Positions 37,227-45,583 of a DNA stretch of 64,000 bases are shown one piece after another. The translations under genes and the position numbers were made by a program. The stretch covers positions 2,390,501-2,454,500 of the forward strand of contig NZ_CP108494.1 in NCBI RefSeq assembly GCF_041435435.1. Reading direction: 5' to 3'. Each line of letters opens with the position of its first letter. Position 1 is the stretch's first letter. Source of the stretch: Streptomyces sp. NBC_01241. Lineage in GTDB: Bacteria; Actinomycetota; Actinomycetes; Streptomycetales; Streptomycetaceae. A model generated the notes under the pieces. That model saw only the letters and a list, made by a program, of their open reading frames with translations. It did no database searches and had not been told where the DNA came from.

Positions 37227-37694
37227 ATGCACATACGGACCACCGCACCGCTCGCCCTGGCCGCCGCCACCGCCCTGGCCGGCTCACTGCTCGTCACGGC
37301 CCCGGCCTCGGCCGCCACGCACCAGGGCGGACTGCACCTCGGCAAGATCCAGTACGACAGCCCCGGCAAGGACACCCGCACCAACACCTCCCTGAACGCC
37401 GAGTGGGTGGACATCCACAACAACAGCAAGTCGAAGCTTCAGCTCAAGGGCTACAAGCTCAAGGACAACACCGGGTACACGTACACCTTCCCCAGCTACA
37501 CCATCGGCGCGGGCAAGACCGTCAAGGTCCACACGGGCAAGGGCAGGAACGCGTCGGGCCACGTCTACTGGAACCGCGGTTCGTACGTCTGGAACAACAC
37601 CGGCGACAAGGCCCGGCTGATCAAGCCGAACGGCAAGCTCCAGGACTCCTGCTCCTGGACGAAGTCGGGCACGGGCACCAAGAACTGCCACTGA
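37227..37694 (+). CDS. Secreted lamin-tail-domain protein
   Basis: 155 residues. Sec signal peptide 1-29 (LVTAPASAA), then a single lamin tail domain (LGKIQYDSPGKDTRTNTSLNAEWVDIHNN ... LKGYKLKDNTGYTYTFPSYTIGAGKTVKVHTG, quoted only in outline), an Ig-like beta sandwich found in bacterial extracellular proteins and linked to binding of surfaces or nucleic acid. A Cys pair near the C-terminus (SCSWTKSGTGTKNC) could form a disulphide. GAGGAT ribosome site before ATG at 37227. Specific role unknown. Confidence 0.88.
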   Translation: MHIRTTAPLALAAATALAGSLLVTAPASAATHQGGLHLGKIQYDSPGKDTRTNTSLNAEWVDIHNNSKSKLQLKGYKLKDNTGYTYTFPSYTIGAGKTVKVHTGKGRNASGHVYWNRGSYVWNNTGDKARLIKPNGKLQDSCSWTKSGTGTKNCH

Positions 37695-37770
37695 GCCGGG
37701 ACACACGGCCCGGCCGGTGATCCGGTCCGCGGGGAATGCCGCGGGCCGGTGATCCGGTCCCGCCGGGAAG

Positions 37771-37800
37771 CCGCGGGCCGGGGAATGCACCGGCCCGCGG
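37771..37800 (+). terminator. Terminator hairpin after the lamin-tail gene
   Basis: Eleven-base stem CCGCGGGCCGG / CCGGCCCGCGG with an eight-base loop. Just upstream, GCCGGTGATCCGGTCC occurs twice (about 37712 and 37744), each part of a smaller dyad. Confidence 0.7.
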
Positions 37801-37817
37801 TTCGGTTGACCTGCGGC

Positions 37818-38744
37818 ATGAGCCAGCATTCAGGTACCCGGGTCCTGCGTTACACCGCCTTCTCCGCCGACCCGGAGGGCGGCAATCCGGCGGGGGTCGT
37901 CCTTGACGCGTCCGGTCTCGACGACGCGGCGATGCTCGCCGTCGCGGCGGAGCTGGGGTACAGCGAATCGGCGTTCCTGACCGGACGGTCCGAGCCGGCC
38001 GAGGAACGACCGGGTGGTGAGCTGCCGGGTGGTGACCCGACGGGCGGCGAAGGGCCGTCGGCCGCCCGCGGGTACACGATCCGCTACTTCAGCCCGAGGG
38101 CCGAAGTCCCGTTCTGCGGCCACGCCACCGTGGCGACGGCCCTGGCGCTCGCCGAGCGCGACGGGCCCGGCGATCTGGTGTTCAGCACGCCCGCGGGTAC
38201 GGTCCCGGTCACCGTCACCCGGGAGGGCGGCGAGCTCCGCGCCACGCTCACCAGCGTCGAGCCGGACGTGACGGACATCGCCCCGGACGACCTGACGGAG
38301 GCGCTGGCCGCCCTGGACTGGCCGGCCGGCGATCTCGACCCGGCCCTGCCGCCCCGGATCGCGTACGCGGGCGCCCGCCACCTCGTACTGGCCGCCGCGA
38401 CCCGGGAGCGGCTCGCCGGCCTCGACTACGACTTCGCTCGCCTCGAAGCCCTGATGCACCGACTGGACCTGACCACCCTGCAATTGGTGTGGCGGGCATC
38501 GCCGGCCGTCTTCCACGTCCGCGACCCGTTCCCCGTCGGCGGCGTGGTGGAGGACCCCGCCACGGGCGCGGCGGCGGCCGCCTTCGGCGCCTATCTGCGC
38601 GCGCTGGGCCTCGTCCCGGACACCGCCGTCCTCACCCTCCACCAGGGCGAGGACATGGGCCGCCCCGGCACGCTCACGGTCGAGCTCCGGGCCGGCGACG
38701 CCCGGGTCCGGGTGAGCGGTACGGGTACCCGGATCGAGGCCTGA
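37818..38744 (+). CDS. PhzF family isomerase-like protein
   Basis: 308 residues, two-lobed diaminopimelate-epimerase-like fold. Catalytic-type Glu in GYSESAFL, RYFSPRAEVPFCGHATVA, and VEDPATGAAAAAFGAYL are hallmark motifs. PhzF itself isomerises dihydro-3-hydroxyanthranilate, but most family members lie outside phenazine clusters and have unknown substrates; no phenazine genes are here. A Gly/Pro/Glu loop at about 60-75 is longer than usual. ATG at 37818 is in the terminator-proximal region; the frame is clear. Confidence 0.9.
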   Translation: MSQHSGTRVLRYTAFSADPEGGNPAGVVLDASGLDDAAMLAVAAELGYSESAFLTGRSEPAEERPGGELPGGDPTGGEGPSAARGYTIRYFSPRAEVPFCGHATVATALALAERDGPGDLVFSTPAGTVPVTVTREGGELRATLTSVEPDVTDIAPDDLTEALAALDWPAGDLDPALPPRIAYAGARHLVLAAATRERLAGLDYDFARLEALMHRLDLTTLQLVWRASPAVFHVRDPFPVGGVVEDPATGAAAAAFGAYLRALGLVPDTAVLTLHQGEDMGRPGTLTVELRAGDARVRVSGTGTRIEA

Positions 38745-38764
38745 CCCGACGGCGCCGGGGGCCG

Positions 38765-38892
38765 TCGGCGGCCGGGGTCGTCAGGGGCCGGGGCCGTCAG
38801 GGGCCGGGGCCGTCAGGGGCCGGGGCCGTCGGTGGCCGGGGTCGTCAGGGGCCGGGGCCGTCGGTGGCCGGGGTCGTCAGGGGCTCAGGCCG
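38765..38892. repeat. 16-bp tandem repeat (about eight copies)
   Basis: Unit TCAGGGGCCGGGGCCG with variants TCGGTGGCCGGGGTCG, in direct head-to-tail order between two convergent genes. The last copy overlaps the stop codon region of the epimerase-family gene (stop 38877-38879). GGCC dyads in each unit could act together as a terminator. Confidence 0.85.
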
Positions 38893-39815
38893 AGGTGCCG
38901 GCGGTACCACGGGGCGTGCCGGGCGAAGGCGGTCGTGAAGCCGTCGCCCGGCTCCCAGTCGAAGTCCTGGTCGACCCGTTCGTCGGTGAACCAGTGGTCC
39001 ACGGCGAGCATGCCGAGGTGGTGCAGCGCGTACGGCACACCCGCGAGACGCTCACGGGCCGCGTCCACGTCGATTCCGGTGGCCCCCCAGGGCAGCCGCA
39101 GCTCGTCGACGACGGTGGACAGCAGCTGCGAAGAGCTCACCGGTTCGGGGTGGTTGACGTGGTAGACCCCGGCCGGTTCCTTCGGGGACAGTGCCGCGCC
39201 CAGCAGCGCCCGCCCCAGCGCCTGTACGTCGATCATCGAGTGCCGCGCCCCGCACCCGGCCGGCACGGCCGAGAGCTGCCGGAGCAGACCGACCAGCCCG
39301 GGCACGGCCCAGCGGTCCCCGGCCCCGTAGACGAGGTGCGGGCGCACCACGACGCCCCCCGCCGCGAGGATGTGCTGCTCGGCGGCGGCGCGGGTCAGGC
39401 TGGTGGCCGAGGCCGGGGCGGGTTCGGCCTGTCCGGGCCGCAGCCCGGTGAACGGGCCCCGGCCGTAGACGGATGCCGTGCTCAGGTAGACGATGCGGGT
39501 GACCCCGCAGCGGGCCGCCTCTTCGGTCAGAGCCCGAGTACCTTGAGCGTTCACGGACCGCGCGGTCGGTTCGTCACCACCGAGCCAGGAGGCGCAGTGG
39601 ATCACCGCGTCGACGCCCTCGCAGCTGCCGCGCAGCGTCACCGGGTCGGCGAGGTCCCCGTACACCGTCTCGGCGCCGGGTGGTACGGCGGATGAGGGGA
39701 GGGCGGTCCGGTGGGTCATCAGGCGCGGCCGGAGACCGGGGACGGTCCGGGCCGCGGCCACCACGTGGCTGCCGATGAAGCCGGTCGCGCCGGTGATGAG
39801 TACACGCGTCGTCAT
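38877..39815 (-). CDS. NAD-dependent epimerase/dehydratase family protein of the butyrolactone locus
   Basis: 312 residues. Extended SDR fold: TGATGFIGSH at 8-17, YGDLADP, VIHCASWLGG, RIVYLSTASVYG. The usual catalytic YxxxK is not seen; at that place the protein reads SATSLTRAAAEQ, with Thr and Arg in the Tyr and Lys positions. It overlaps the AfsA gene by four bases (ATGA) and is translationally coupled to it, so it probably acts in making or modifying the same signal. Whether it is an active oxidoreductase is open. Confidence 0.85.
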   Translation of the reverse strand: MTTRVLITGATGFIGSHVVAAARTVPGLRPRLMTHRTALPSSAVPPGAETVYGDLADPVTLRGSCEGVDAVIHCASWLGGDEPTARSVNAQGTRALTEEAARCGVTRIVYLSTASVYGRGPFTGLRPGQAEPAPASATSLTRAAAEQHILAAGGVVVRPHLVYGAGDRWAVPGLVGLLRQLSAVPAGCGARHSMIDVQALGRALLGAALSPKEPAGVYHVNHPEPVSSSQLLSTVVDELRLPWGATGIDVDAARERLAGVPYALHHLGMLAVDHWFTDERVDQDFDWEPGDGFTTAFARHAPWYRRHLGLSP

Positions 39816-40843
39816 GACTGCCCGACCTGTCGCTCGTTCGCCGCGACCTGCCGCGGGCCCGGGGATTCGAGGGTGCAGGCGAACACCGGCCGGTCGTCCT
39901 GTGTCGCCGAGACGTGCACGCCGGTCGTCGCGGGGTCGCCGGCCGGGACGGGCCGGGCCTCGATCCAGCAGGGGCGGTCGAGTTCCACGTACTGGAGGAA
40001 ATCGGTCTTCACCGACGTGGGGAGGAAGCCATGACCGGGGGTGACGGCGACGGCTGCCTGGCGGGCCGCCTCCAGCAGCAGAATGCCCGGCACATGGTCG
40101 TTGGGCCGGGCGAACAGCGTCGGATGCCGGGTGTCGAGCCGCAGCTGCCAGACGTTGTGCCGCGGGCCCGGCGCCAGTACGACATCGAATTCATCGGTCC
40201 TGCCCACCACGGCCGGTGCAACGGCGGGCAGGAGGGGTATCGGGGCGCCGATCACGTCCTGCCGCCCGTCCCGGACCCTGCGGTACGCCTTGGCCGAGGT
40301 GCAGCTGATCCGGCCGCCGCCACGGGCGAGGACGGTGCCGAAGCGGTGCAGGAGCAGCTCGACGTGCATGGAGTTGATGCTCCGGACGCCCCGCCGGATC
40401 CGGGAGCAGGACACGTCCACCGTGATGTCCCAGGGCTCCTCTCCCAGGAGCAGCTGATCGGGCTCGGAGACGTATGCCAGTTCCCACATCACGAACTGAT
40501 CCCCCATCGGGACACCGAACGCCGCGTGGCCCAGCAGCATCGTCGTCTGGCGCATGGTCTCCGCGATCAGCAGCGGGTCCTGGTGACGGCCCGATACGGG
40601 CGCGAAGAAGCGGTGCGCCCGCGGCCAACGGGCCGCTACCGAGAACTGGGTCTCGGTCTGCCGGGTCCAGCCGGTGGGGAAGACGTCCTCGGCGTCGGTC
40701 CGGTGGACCAGCTGCCCCAGGAAGTCCGCCTCCGGCTGTCTTCCCTCCGGCGTCGTACCGTCGGCTCCTGGACATTCGCTGAAATCTGCGGCCCCGACGC
40801 CTTCGATGGCGGCCGAAGCGCTGTGCGAGGTGAGCTGAACCAT
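39812..40843 (-). CDS. AfsA family gamma-butyrolactone-type autoregulator synthase
   Basis: 343 residues with two AfsA hot-dog repeats. The first carries VHRTDAEDVFPTGW and HRFFAPVSGRHQDPLLIAETMRQ (in part), the second NDHVPGILLLEAARQAAV and PTSVKTDFLQYVELDRPCW. AfsA condenses a beta-ketoacyl chain with dihydroxyacetone phosphate to start signal synthesis. ATG at 40843 is chosen for GGGAGGAAC upstream; the longer frame to 40954 would run through the regulatory site. Divergent from the receptor gene. Confidence 0.93.
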   Translation of the reverse strand: MVQLTSHSASAAIEGVGAADFSECPGADGTTPEGRQPEADFLGQLVHRTDAEDVFPTGWTRQTETQFSVAARWPRAHRFFAPVSGRHQDPLLIAETMRQTTMLLGHAAFGVPMGDQFVMWELAYVSEPDQLLLGEEPWDITVDVSCSRIRRGVRSINSMHVELLLHRFGTVLARGGGRISCTSAKAYRRVRDGRQDVIGAPIPLLPAVAPAVVGRTDEFDVVLAPGPRHNVWQLRLDTRHPTLFARPNDHVPGILLLEAARQAAVAVTPGHGFLPTSVKTDFLQYVELDRPCWIEARPVPAGDPATTGVHVSATQDDRPVFACTLESPGPRQVAANERQVGQS

Positions 40844-40894
40844 GAAAGTTCCTCCCAGAGGATCCATACCGGGAGGGCAGGCCGCCCCCGCAGT

Positions 40895-40918
40895 AAGATA
40901 CTGACAGTCCGGTTTTCC
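40895..40918. promoter_or_regulatory. ARE-like autoregulatory element between synthase and receptor genes
   Basis: AAGATACTGACAGTCCGGTTTTCC, read on the other strand GGAAAACCGGACTGTCAGTATCTT. The AAACCGG...GTATCTT layout resembles sites bound by ScbR/ArpA-type receptors. It sits 59 bases before the receptor start and 52 bases from the synthase start, well placed to control both. Confidence 0.65.
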
Positions 40919-40976
40919 TATCCAGCCATATCCCAGTGGCGCTGACCACGCCACGACCGAGAGAGACTCGTAGCTG

Positions 40977-41639
40977 ATGGCACAGCAGGCGCGCGCGATC
41001 CAGACTCGACGGTCGATCCTGGTGGCGGCCGCCGCCGTTTTCGATGAACGTGGCTACAGCAGTGCCACCATCAGCGAAATCCTCGCGCGGGCCGGGGTGA
41101 CAAAAGGTGCGCTCTACTTCCATTTCACCTCCAAGGAAGACCTGGCACTCGGGGTGATGGACGTACAGCTGGACAGCGATCCGCTCCCCCCGCAGCTGAC
41201 GAAGCTTCAGGAGCTTGTCGACCAGGGCATGCTGCTCGCCCACCGGCTCCGTCACGAGCCGCTGGTACGCGCCAGCGTCGGACTGGCCATGGACCAGGCG
41301 GTGGAAGGACTCGACCGGGGCACCCCGTTCCGCGCCTGGATAGACCGGCTCGAACACCTGCTGGTCGCCGCGAAGAACCAGGGCGAGCTGCTGCCGCATG
41401 TCGATCCCCGCGAGACCGCCGAAATGCTGGCAGGTTCCTTCTCCGGCATCCAGGTGATGTCCCAAGCCCTGTGCAAGCGGGAGGACTTGGGCCGCCGGAT
41501 CTCTGTACTTCTGCACTACGTGCTGCCGAGCATCTCGACCCCGTCCGTGCTGGCCACTCTCGACATGGCCGAGGACCGGGGCCGGCGCCTGGTCGGCACG
41601 CTCGAATCGGTCCCCAGCCAGGCCGGCACTCCCCGCTGA
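40977..41639 (+). CDS. Gamma-butyrolactone receptor-type TetR regulator (ArpA/ScbR family)
   Basis: 220 residues. The HTH (TISEILARAGVTKGALYFHFTSKEDLALGV) is nearly the family consensus for butyrolactone receptors, and the ligand pocket Trp is present in FRAWIDRLEHLL. It begins AQQARAIQTRRSILVAAAAVFDERGY (outline), as in ArpA and ScbR. Without ligand it should repress the synthase and its own gene through the ARE-like site; the signal would release it. True receptors and pseudo-receptors look alike, but linkage to an afsA gene favours a true receptor. Confidence 0.92.
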   Translation: MAQQARAIQTRRSILVAAAAVFDERGYSSATISEILARAGVTKGALYFHFTSKEDLALGVMDVQLDSDPLPPQLTKLQELVDQGMLLAHRLRHEPLVRASVGLAMDQAVEGLDRGTPFRAWIDRLEHLLVAAKNQGELLPHVDPRETAEMLAGSFSGIQVMSQALCKREDLGRRISVLLHYVLPSISTPSVLATLDMAEDRGRRLVGTLESVPSQAGTPR

Positions 41640-41763
41640 ACCGGCCCGGCCGGTTAGTACGAGCCGCGGGTTGCCCTCGCCACCTTCTCCTGGTGCCGAC
41701 CTTGGGCATCGCCGATTCCGCAGGCGATGACGTTCGGGGCGGTCGTTGTCCGCGTCCTGTCCG

Positions 41764-42669
41764 TCAGCCGCGTGTGCGGTCACCTACGGACAGACCCGGC
41801 CCGGTGCTGCCCCCGTTCCCGTCGTACGGCAGGATCCGCCGCAGCAGCCCCTTGGGGTGACCCCGCTCGCGCCATTCCCTGGGGTAGCCGATGGAGACCT
41901 CCTCGAAGCGCACCCCGTCGTACCAGGTCGTACGGGGAATGTGCAGATGCCCGTAGACCACGGCCGCCACATTGAAGCGCCGATGCCAGTCGGCGGTGAG
42001 CTCCGTGCCGCACCACTGGGCGAACTGCGGATACGTCAGGACGTCCATCGGTTCCCGGACCAGGGGCCAGTGACCGGCGATGACCAGCGGGATCTCCGCA
42101 TCGTGTGCGGCGAGGCGTCGTTCCGTCTCCGCCACCCGAGCCCGGCACCAGGCGTCCCGGCTCGGGTACGGGTCGGGGTGCAGCAGGAACTCGTCGGTGC
42201 ACACCACCCCCGTCTCGTGCGCGTACGCCAGGGACTCCTCCTTGGTCGTCGTGCCCGGGGCCCGGAAGCTGTAGTCGTACAGCAGGAACACGGGCGCGAC
42301 GGCCACCGGCCCTTCGGGGCCGGGCCACAGCGGGTACGGGTCCTGTGGGGTGGACACCCCGAGGCTCCGGCACAGCTCGACCAGACGCTCGTACCGTTCC
42401 CGGCCCCGCAGTTGGACCGGGTCGTGCTTGGTCGTCCACAGCTCGTGGTTCCCGGGGGTCCAGACGACCCGGGAGAAACGGCCCGCGAGCAGTCGCAGCG
42501 CCCACTCCACGTCCTCGACCCGCTCGGCGACATCACCGGCGACGATGAGCCAGTCCTCGTCCAAATCGGGTCGCAGCGACTCGATGATGCGACGGTTGTC
42601 CGCCATCCCGACGTGAAGGTCGCTCACCGCGAGCAGAGACCCACGGTTTCCATCGGCGCGTTCGGACAT
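41764..42669 (-). CDS. Calcineurin-like metallophosphoesterase
   Basis: 301 residues. Metal-binding motifs in order: VSDLHVG, IVAGDVAE, TPGNHELW, IAGHWPL and YGHLHIPR. Cytoplasmic. In many Streptomyces a close homologue is linked to an Sfp-type phosphopantetheinyl transferase gene; none is seen next to this one. ATG at 42669 has GGGAAAGG upstream. Substrate unknown. Confidence 0.9.
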   Translation of the reverse strand: MSERADGNRGSLLAVSDLHVGMADNRRIIESLRPDLDEDWLIVAGDVAERVEDVEWALRLLAGRFSRVVWTPGNHELWTTKHDPVQLRGRERYERLVELCRSLGVSTPQDPYPLWPGPEGPVAVAPVFLLYDYSFRAPGTTTKEESLAYAHETGVVCTDEFLLHPDPYPSRDAWCRARVAETERRLAAHDAEIPLVIAGHWPLVREPMDVLTYPQFAQWCGTELTADWHRRFNVAAVVYGHLHIPRTTWYDGVRFEEVSIGYPREWRERGHPKGLLRRILPYDGNGGSTGPGLSVGDRTRG

Positions 42670-42990
42670 GGAGAGCCTTTCCCGAGAAGTGACTGGACAA
42701 GATCGTGCCCCATGACCGGTCCCGGCACATCGGCTTCCGCTCGGAACGGCTGCGCACCGTGCACGCCCGCCGGCGTGCACTGCGGCAGTCGGCTGCGGCG
42801 CGGGTCGGCCGCGGGGAGGCCCTGTCGCCCGGCGGACTCCTGGATCAGCCGGCGGACGCCGTCACATGCCCTGCGCCGGTGAAGGTACGCGTCCGCTCCG
42901 GGAAGGTCGGCGGTCACTTCCATCAGTTGCCGCGGCTGGGGCTGCCGGCCCACGACGAGGACCTTCAGCCCCTGGCACTCCGCCCGTCGG
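42670..42990. other. Gene-free gap of about 320 bases
   Basis: Between the metallophosphoesterase start and the hemerythrin stop no frame has convincing codon usage together with a start. A minus-strand stretch at about 42770-42970 reads VLVVGRQPQPRQLMEVTADL and onward without a stop, and might be decayed coding sequence; no family is recognised. A GTGCACGCC...GGCGTGCAC dyad lies near 42759-42780. Confidence 0.4.
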
Positions 42991-43554
42991 TCAGCCCTTG
43001 GTTCTTCGGCCGTGCACCAGGTCACGTACCCGGTCCACCAGTCCTGCGCCGGGCACGAGCAGTTCATGGGCGGGCGGGGTGTCCGGGACGGTGAAGTGCG
43101 GACAGGTGCGGGCCGTCTGCTTGGTGTGGCGGGCCAGCCGGCCCAGTTCGTCCAGCTTCTCGGGGGAACAGGACGCCGCGAGCTTCGGGAACAGTTCCTG
43201 TTCCTCCTCGCGTACGTGGGAAGCGACCTCCAGTCTCAGCTTCGCGACGATGTCGTTGAACTGCGGATCGTCTACGTGCAGCTCTTCGAGGTCCCTGAGC
43301 AGCCGCTCGATCTTGACGTGTTCGGCGAGTTCCTTCTCCGCCAGCTCCTCCCCGTCGCGGACGTGTTTGCGAACCGTCGGACAGAGGTGCATCTCCTCGG
43401 CCACCGAGTGCCGCACCAGCTCCGCCGTCAGCCGGTTCGCCAGCACACGCCGTTGCGGATGATCGACCGGCTGCGCCTCGATCCGGGCGAAGAGCTCCTC
43501 CAGCTCACGATGATCGGCCGTGAACTCAGCGATCACGTTGCCGCCGTGTGCCAT
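42991..43554 (-). CDS. Hemerythrin HHE-domain protein
   Basis: 187 residues. A four-helix HHE domain with di-iron ligands: DHRELEELF, RHSVAEEMHLCP, EHVKIERLL, SHVREEEQELFP. These proteins bind oxygen or nitric oxide or store iron. The C-terminal tail (PPAHELLVPGAGLVDRVRDLV) is typical of the Streptomyces subgroup. ATG at 43554. The 250 bases upstream hold a hairpin-rich stretch shared with the small gene at 43805. Confidence 0.92.
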   Translation of the reverse strand: MAHGGNVIAEFTADHRELEELFARIEAQPVDHPQRRVLANRLTAELVRHSVAEEMHLCPTVRKHVRDGEELAEKELAEHVKIERLLRDLEELHVDDPQFNDIVAKLRLEVASHVREEEQELFPKLAASCSPEKLDELGRLARHTKQTARTCPHFTVPDTPPAHELLVPGAGLVDRVRDLVHGRRTKG

Positions 43555-43804
43555 GACAGTCCCTTTCTCGAGTCGGGTTCGCTGTCCCGCGGCGCGGGGT
43601 GCGAGGTGCGGGCACCACCCAACAGGCCGGGGACGGACATCCCGCGCTGAGCGCGCGACGGCAGACTCCGCACTCACCTCTCCGGCCCATCCGCGCCCCG
43701 TGCGCGGACGGGCCGGGGACGCCGTCTTCGCTCAGCCGAGTGATCTAGGACCGTGCGGCCCTGCCGCCGGGCATACTGCCGCCGTCGGCGTGGAACATCC
43801 AGGC

Positions 43805-44041
43805 ATGACCGAAAGTGCGAGCCCCCGTGTCTCAACGCCTCGGATCACTGTGCTGAATGTGCAGCCCGGTGATCCGCCCTTCCGCCTCGTGGAGATCGAC
43901 GGGGAGGTCGTCGCCGAGGCGACATCGATGACGGACGTGCTCATCGTCGCCGCGGTCCTGGGCATCACGGTCCATGATCTCGACGACCCGGAAGTGATCC
44001 GGTGGGTGGGCGGCGGAAAATTTCACTGGAGACTGCGCTGA
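43805..44041 (+). CDS. Small hypothetical protein, 78 residues
   Basis: Begins MTESASPRVSTPRITVLNVQ and continues as a compact alpha/beta pattern (FRLVEIDGEVVAEATSMTD, VLIVAAVLGITVHDLDDPE, WVGGGKFHWRLR). Codon third positions are strongly GC, which supports coding. CATACT lies about 25 bases upstream and may be a -10 box. No family recognised. It is convergent with the broken LysR gene. Confidence 0.7.
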   Translation: MTESASPRVSTPRITVLNVQPGDPPFRLVEIDGEVVAEATSMTDVLIVAAVLGITVHDLDDPEVIRWVGGGKFHWRLR

Positions 44042-44063
44042 GAGCCGTCCCGCCACCCGCGAC

Positions 44064-44715
44064 TCACGTGTCTTCGCGGTAGAGGTCGGCGAGCAGCGCG
44101 ACGACGGCGTGCGTGGCGGGGTGCGGGTCGTGGTGGCGCCGGATGAGGTGGACGGGTACGGGGTCGGCGTCGCGCAGGGGGCGGTAGGTGATGCCGTCGC
44201 GGCGGTACTGGGTGGCGGTGGCCCGGGGCGTGATGCCGATGCAGCGGCCGGTGGCGATGGCGGCGAGCCAGTCGTCGATGTCGTGGGTGTATTCGACGGC
44301 GGGACGGGCGTCTTCGGGCCACAGGTCCAGGGTGGTGGTGCCGGTGCGGCGGTCCACCACCAGGGTGCGCCCCCGGGTCTCCTCCAGGCGGACGCTGCGG
44401 CGCTTGGCCCATGGGTCGTCGGAGGCGAGGGCGAGATAGCGGCGTTCGTGGCCGACGAGGGCGTGGGCGTAGCGGCGGGTGTTGATGGGGGGTGCGGACG
44501 ACGGCGAGGTCGCAGAGGCCCTCGGCGAGACCGCCGGTGGGGGTGTTGTGGCGGATGAGGTGGAGTTCGACGTCGGGGTAGCGGTCGTGCCAGCGGCGCT
44601 GGAACTCGGCGGTGTGGCGGCCCATCGCGGACCAGACGTGGCCAATGCGCAGCCGGGTGTGGCCGGTGGTGGCCTGGTGGCGGATCGGGGTGAGTTGACG
44701 GATACGGCGTGGGCG
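44064..44715 (-). pseudogene. LysR family regulator remnant: HTH lost and frameshifted
   Basis: Minus strand. The linker and first half of the effector domain read in one frame from about 44715 (RIRQLTP, TRLRIGHVWSAMGRHTAEF, DVELHLIRHNTPTGGLAEGL, CDLAVVRTP), then continue in another frame after a run of six G at 44487-44492 (INTRRYAHALVGHERRY ... ATHAVVALLADLYREDT). Removing one base of the G-run restores a single frame. No LysR helix-turn-helix is found upstream. Either a true decayed gene or a base-calling error plus truncation. Confidence 0.75.
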
Positions 44716-44852
44716 CGGGTAGCACCGTGAGGTTCCCCCGCTGTGCGGGGGGGCACTAGCTGGTCAGGGCGGGTTGACGTGGTTTCAGGTTCACTGGTTC
44801 GGCTGCTGCCTTCCGGCGGACGTCGTGGCCCCGGGGTCTTCGCGGTATTTCG

Positions 44853-45389
44853 CTATGGCGTGGGTGGTGTCACCGACGTCAGGTAGGTCGCCGCCTCTCT
44901 TCCGTTGTTTGTGTAGCGGTGAGGCCGTGTGGCGTCGAAGGTCAGCGCCTCCCCCGCCTGCACTTCGAAAAGCTGGTCGGCAACGTACACCGTGACGGTG
45001 CCGGTGATGACGTAGGCGCATTCGACCGCGACATGGCTCCACTGCTCGTCGCTGGATGCCTGGCCCGGTTCGAGCGTGCCGAGCAGAACTTCGAGCTGGC
45101 CGTTGCTCGGGGTCAGGCGTTCGTACTGCACGAGGCCTTTCGGCATGAGCAGGCGGGAGCGTTCGTCGGGGCGGCTGTGGTGAGCTGTGAGCGGGGCTTG
45201 CTCATGGAACAGCGAGGCGGTCGATGAGCCGAAGACCGTGCTCAAGGCGCGGAGGGTCTTGAGGCTCGGCTCGCGGATACCTCGCTCCACCTGGCTGAGT
45301 AGGGTCGCCGACAGGCCGGTCTGCGCTGCGAGGTCGCGCAGGCTGAGCCCTGCCTCCGTCCGCAGCGTGCGTAGCTGATCTCCCATCAC
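44853..45389 (-). CDS. XRE-type regulator with C-terminal cupin
   Basis: 178 residues. HTH_3 at about 5-60 (LRTLRTEAGLSLRDLAAQTG, SATLLSQVERGIREPSLKTL), cupin_2 at about 105-170 (WSHVAVECAYVITGTVTVYV, VQAGEALTFDATRPHRYTN). Such regulators usually sense a small metabolite and control the adjacent catabolic operon. The start is taken as GTG at 45389 because TAGGCT lies exactly seven bases upstream, the pattern of a leaderless mRNA; ATG at 45386 follows at once. Divergent from the transporter gene. Confidence 0.9.
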   Translation of the reverse strand: MMGDQLRTLRTEAGLSLRDLAAQTGLSATLLSQVERGIREPSLKTLRALSTVFGSSTASLFHEQAPLTAHHSRPDERSRLLMPKGLVQYERLTPSNGQLEVLLGTLEPGQASSDEQWSHVAVECAYVITGTVTVYVADQLFEVQAGEALTFDATRPHRYTNNGREAATYLTSVTPPTP

Positions 45390-45423
45390 GACGTTCAGCC
45401 TAGCCCGAGCCGTGCGCACTATT

Positions 45424-45544
45424 GTGCACGCTTGCGTACGCGAACCACGCGACTCCTGCGGAGGTCAGCACATTATTGCCAAAGAGTCAATGGTTGACAG
45501 TCGAAGCTTCGTGCACTTTTGTGTACACACGTAAATAAGTGCAC
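45424..45544. promoter_or_regulatory. Operator-rich divergent promoter region of the island
   Basis: AT-richer than its surroundings. GTGCAC occurs at 45424-45429, 45511-45516 and 45539-45544; TGTGTACACA (perfect palindrome) is at 45520-45529, and CGAAGCTTCG at 45502-45511. TTGACA at 45494-45499 is a good -35 box for the transporter operon. The repeated GTGCAC/GTGTACAC sites are natural targets for the XRE-cupin protein. Confidence 0.55.
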
Positions 45545-45583
45545 ACCTGCGCTATCCCCAACGTTGTGGAGAGGTTCACCACC

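Noticed and set aside
42705..43094. Plus-strand frame opposite the hemerythrin gene and its downstream gap.
   Set aside because: It mostly mirrors other sequence, has no family signature, and its codon third positions do not show the expected bias.
44735..44751. CCCCCGC-TGT-GCGGGGG hairpin that recalls a type I-E CRISPR repeat.
   Set aside because: Only one copy is present, with no spacers and no cas genes; it is more simply a hairpin upstream of the LysR remnant.
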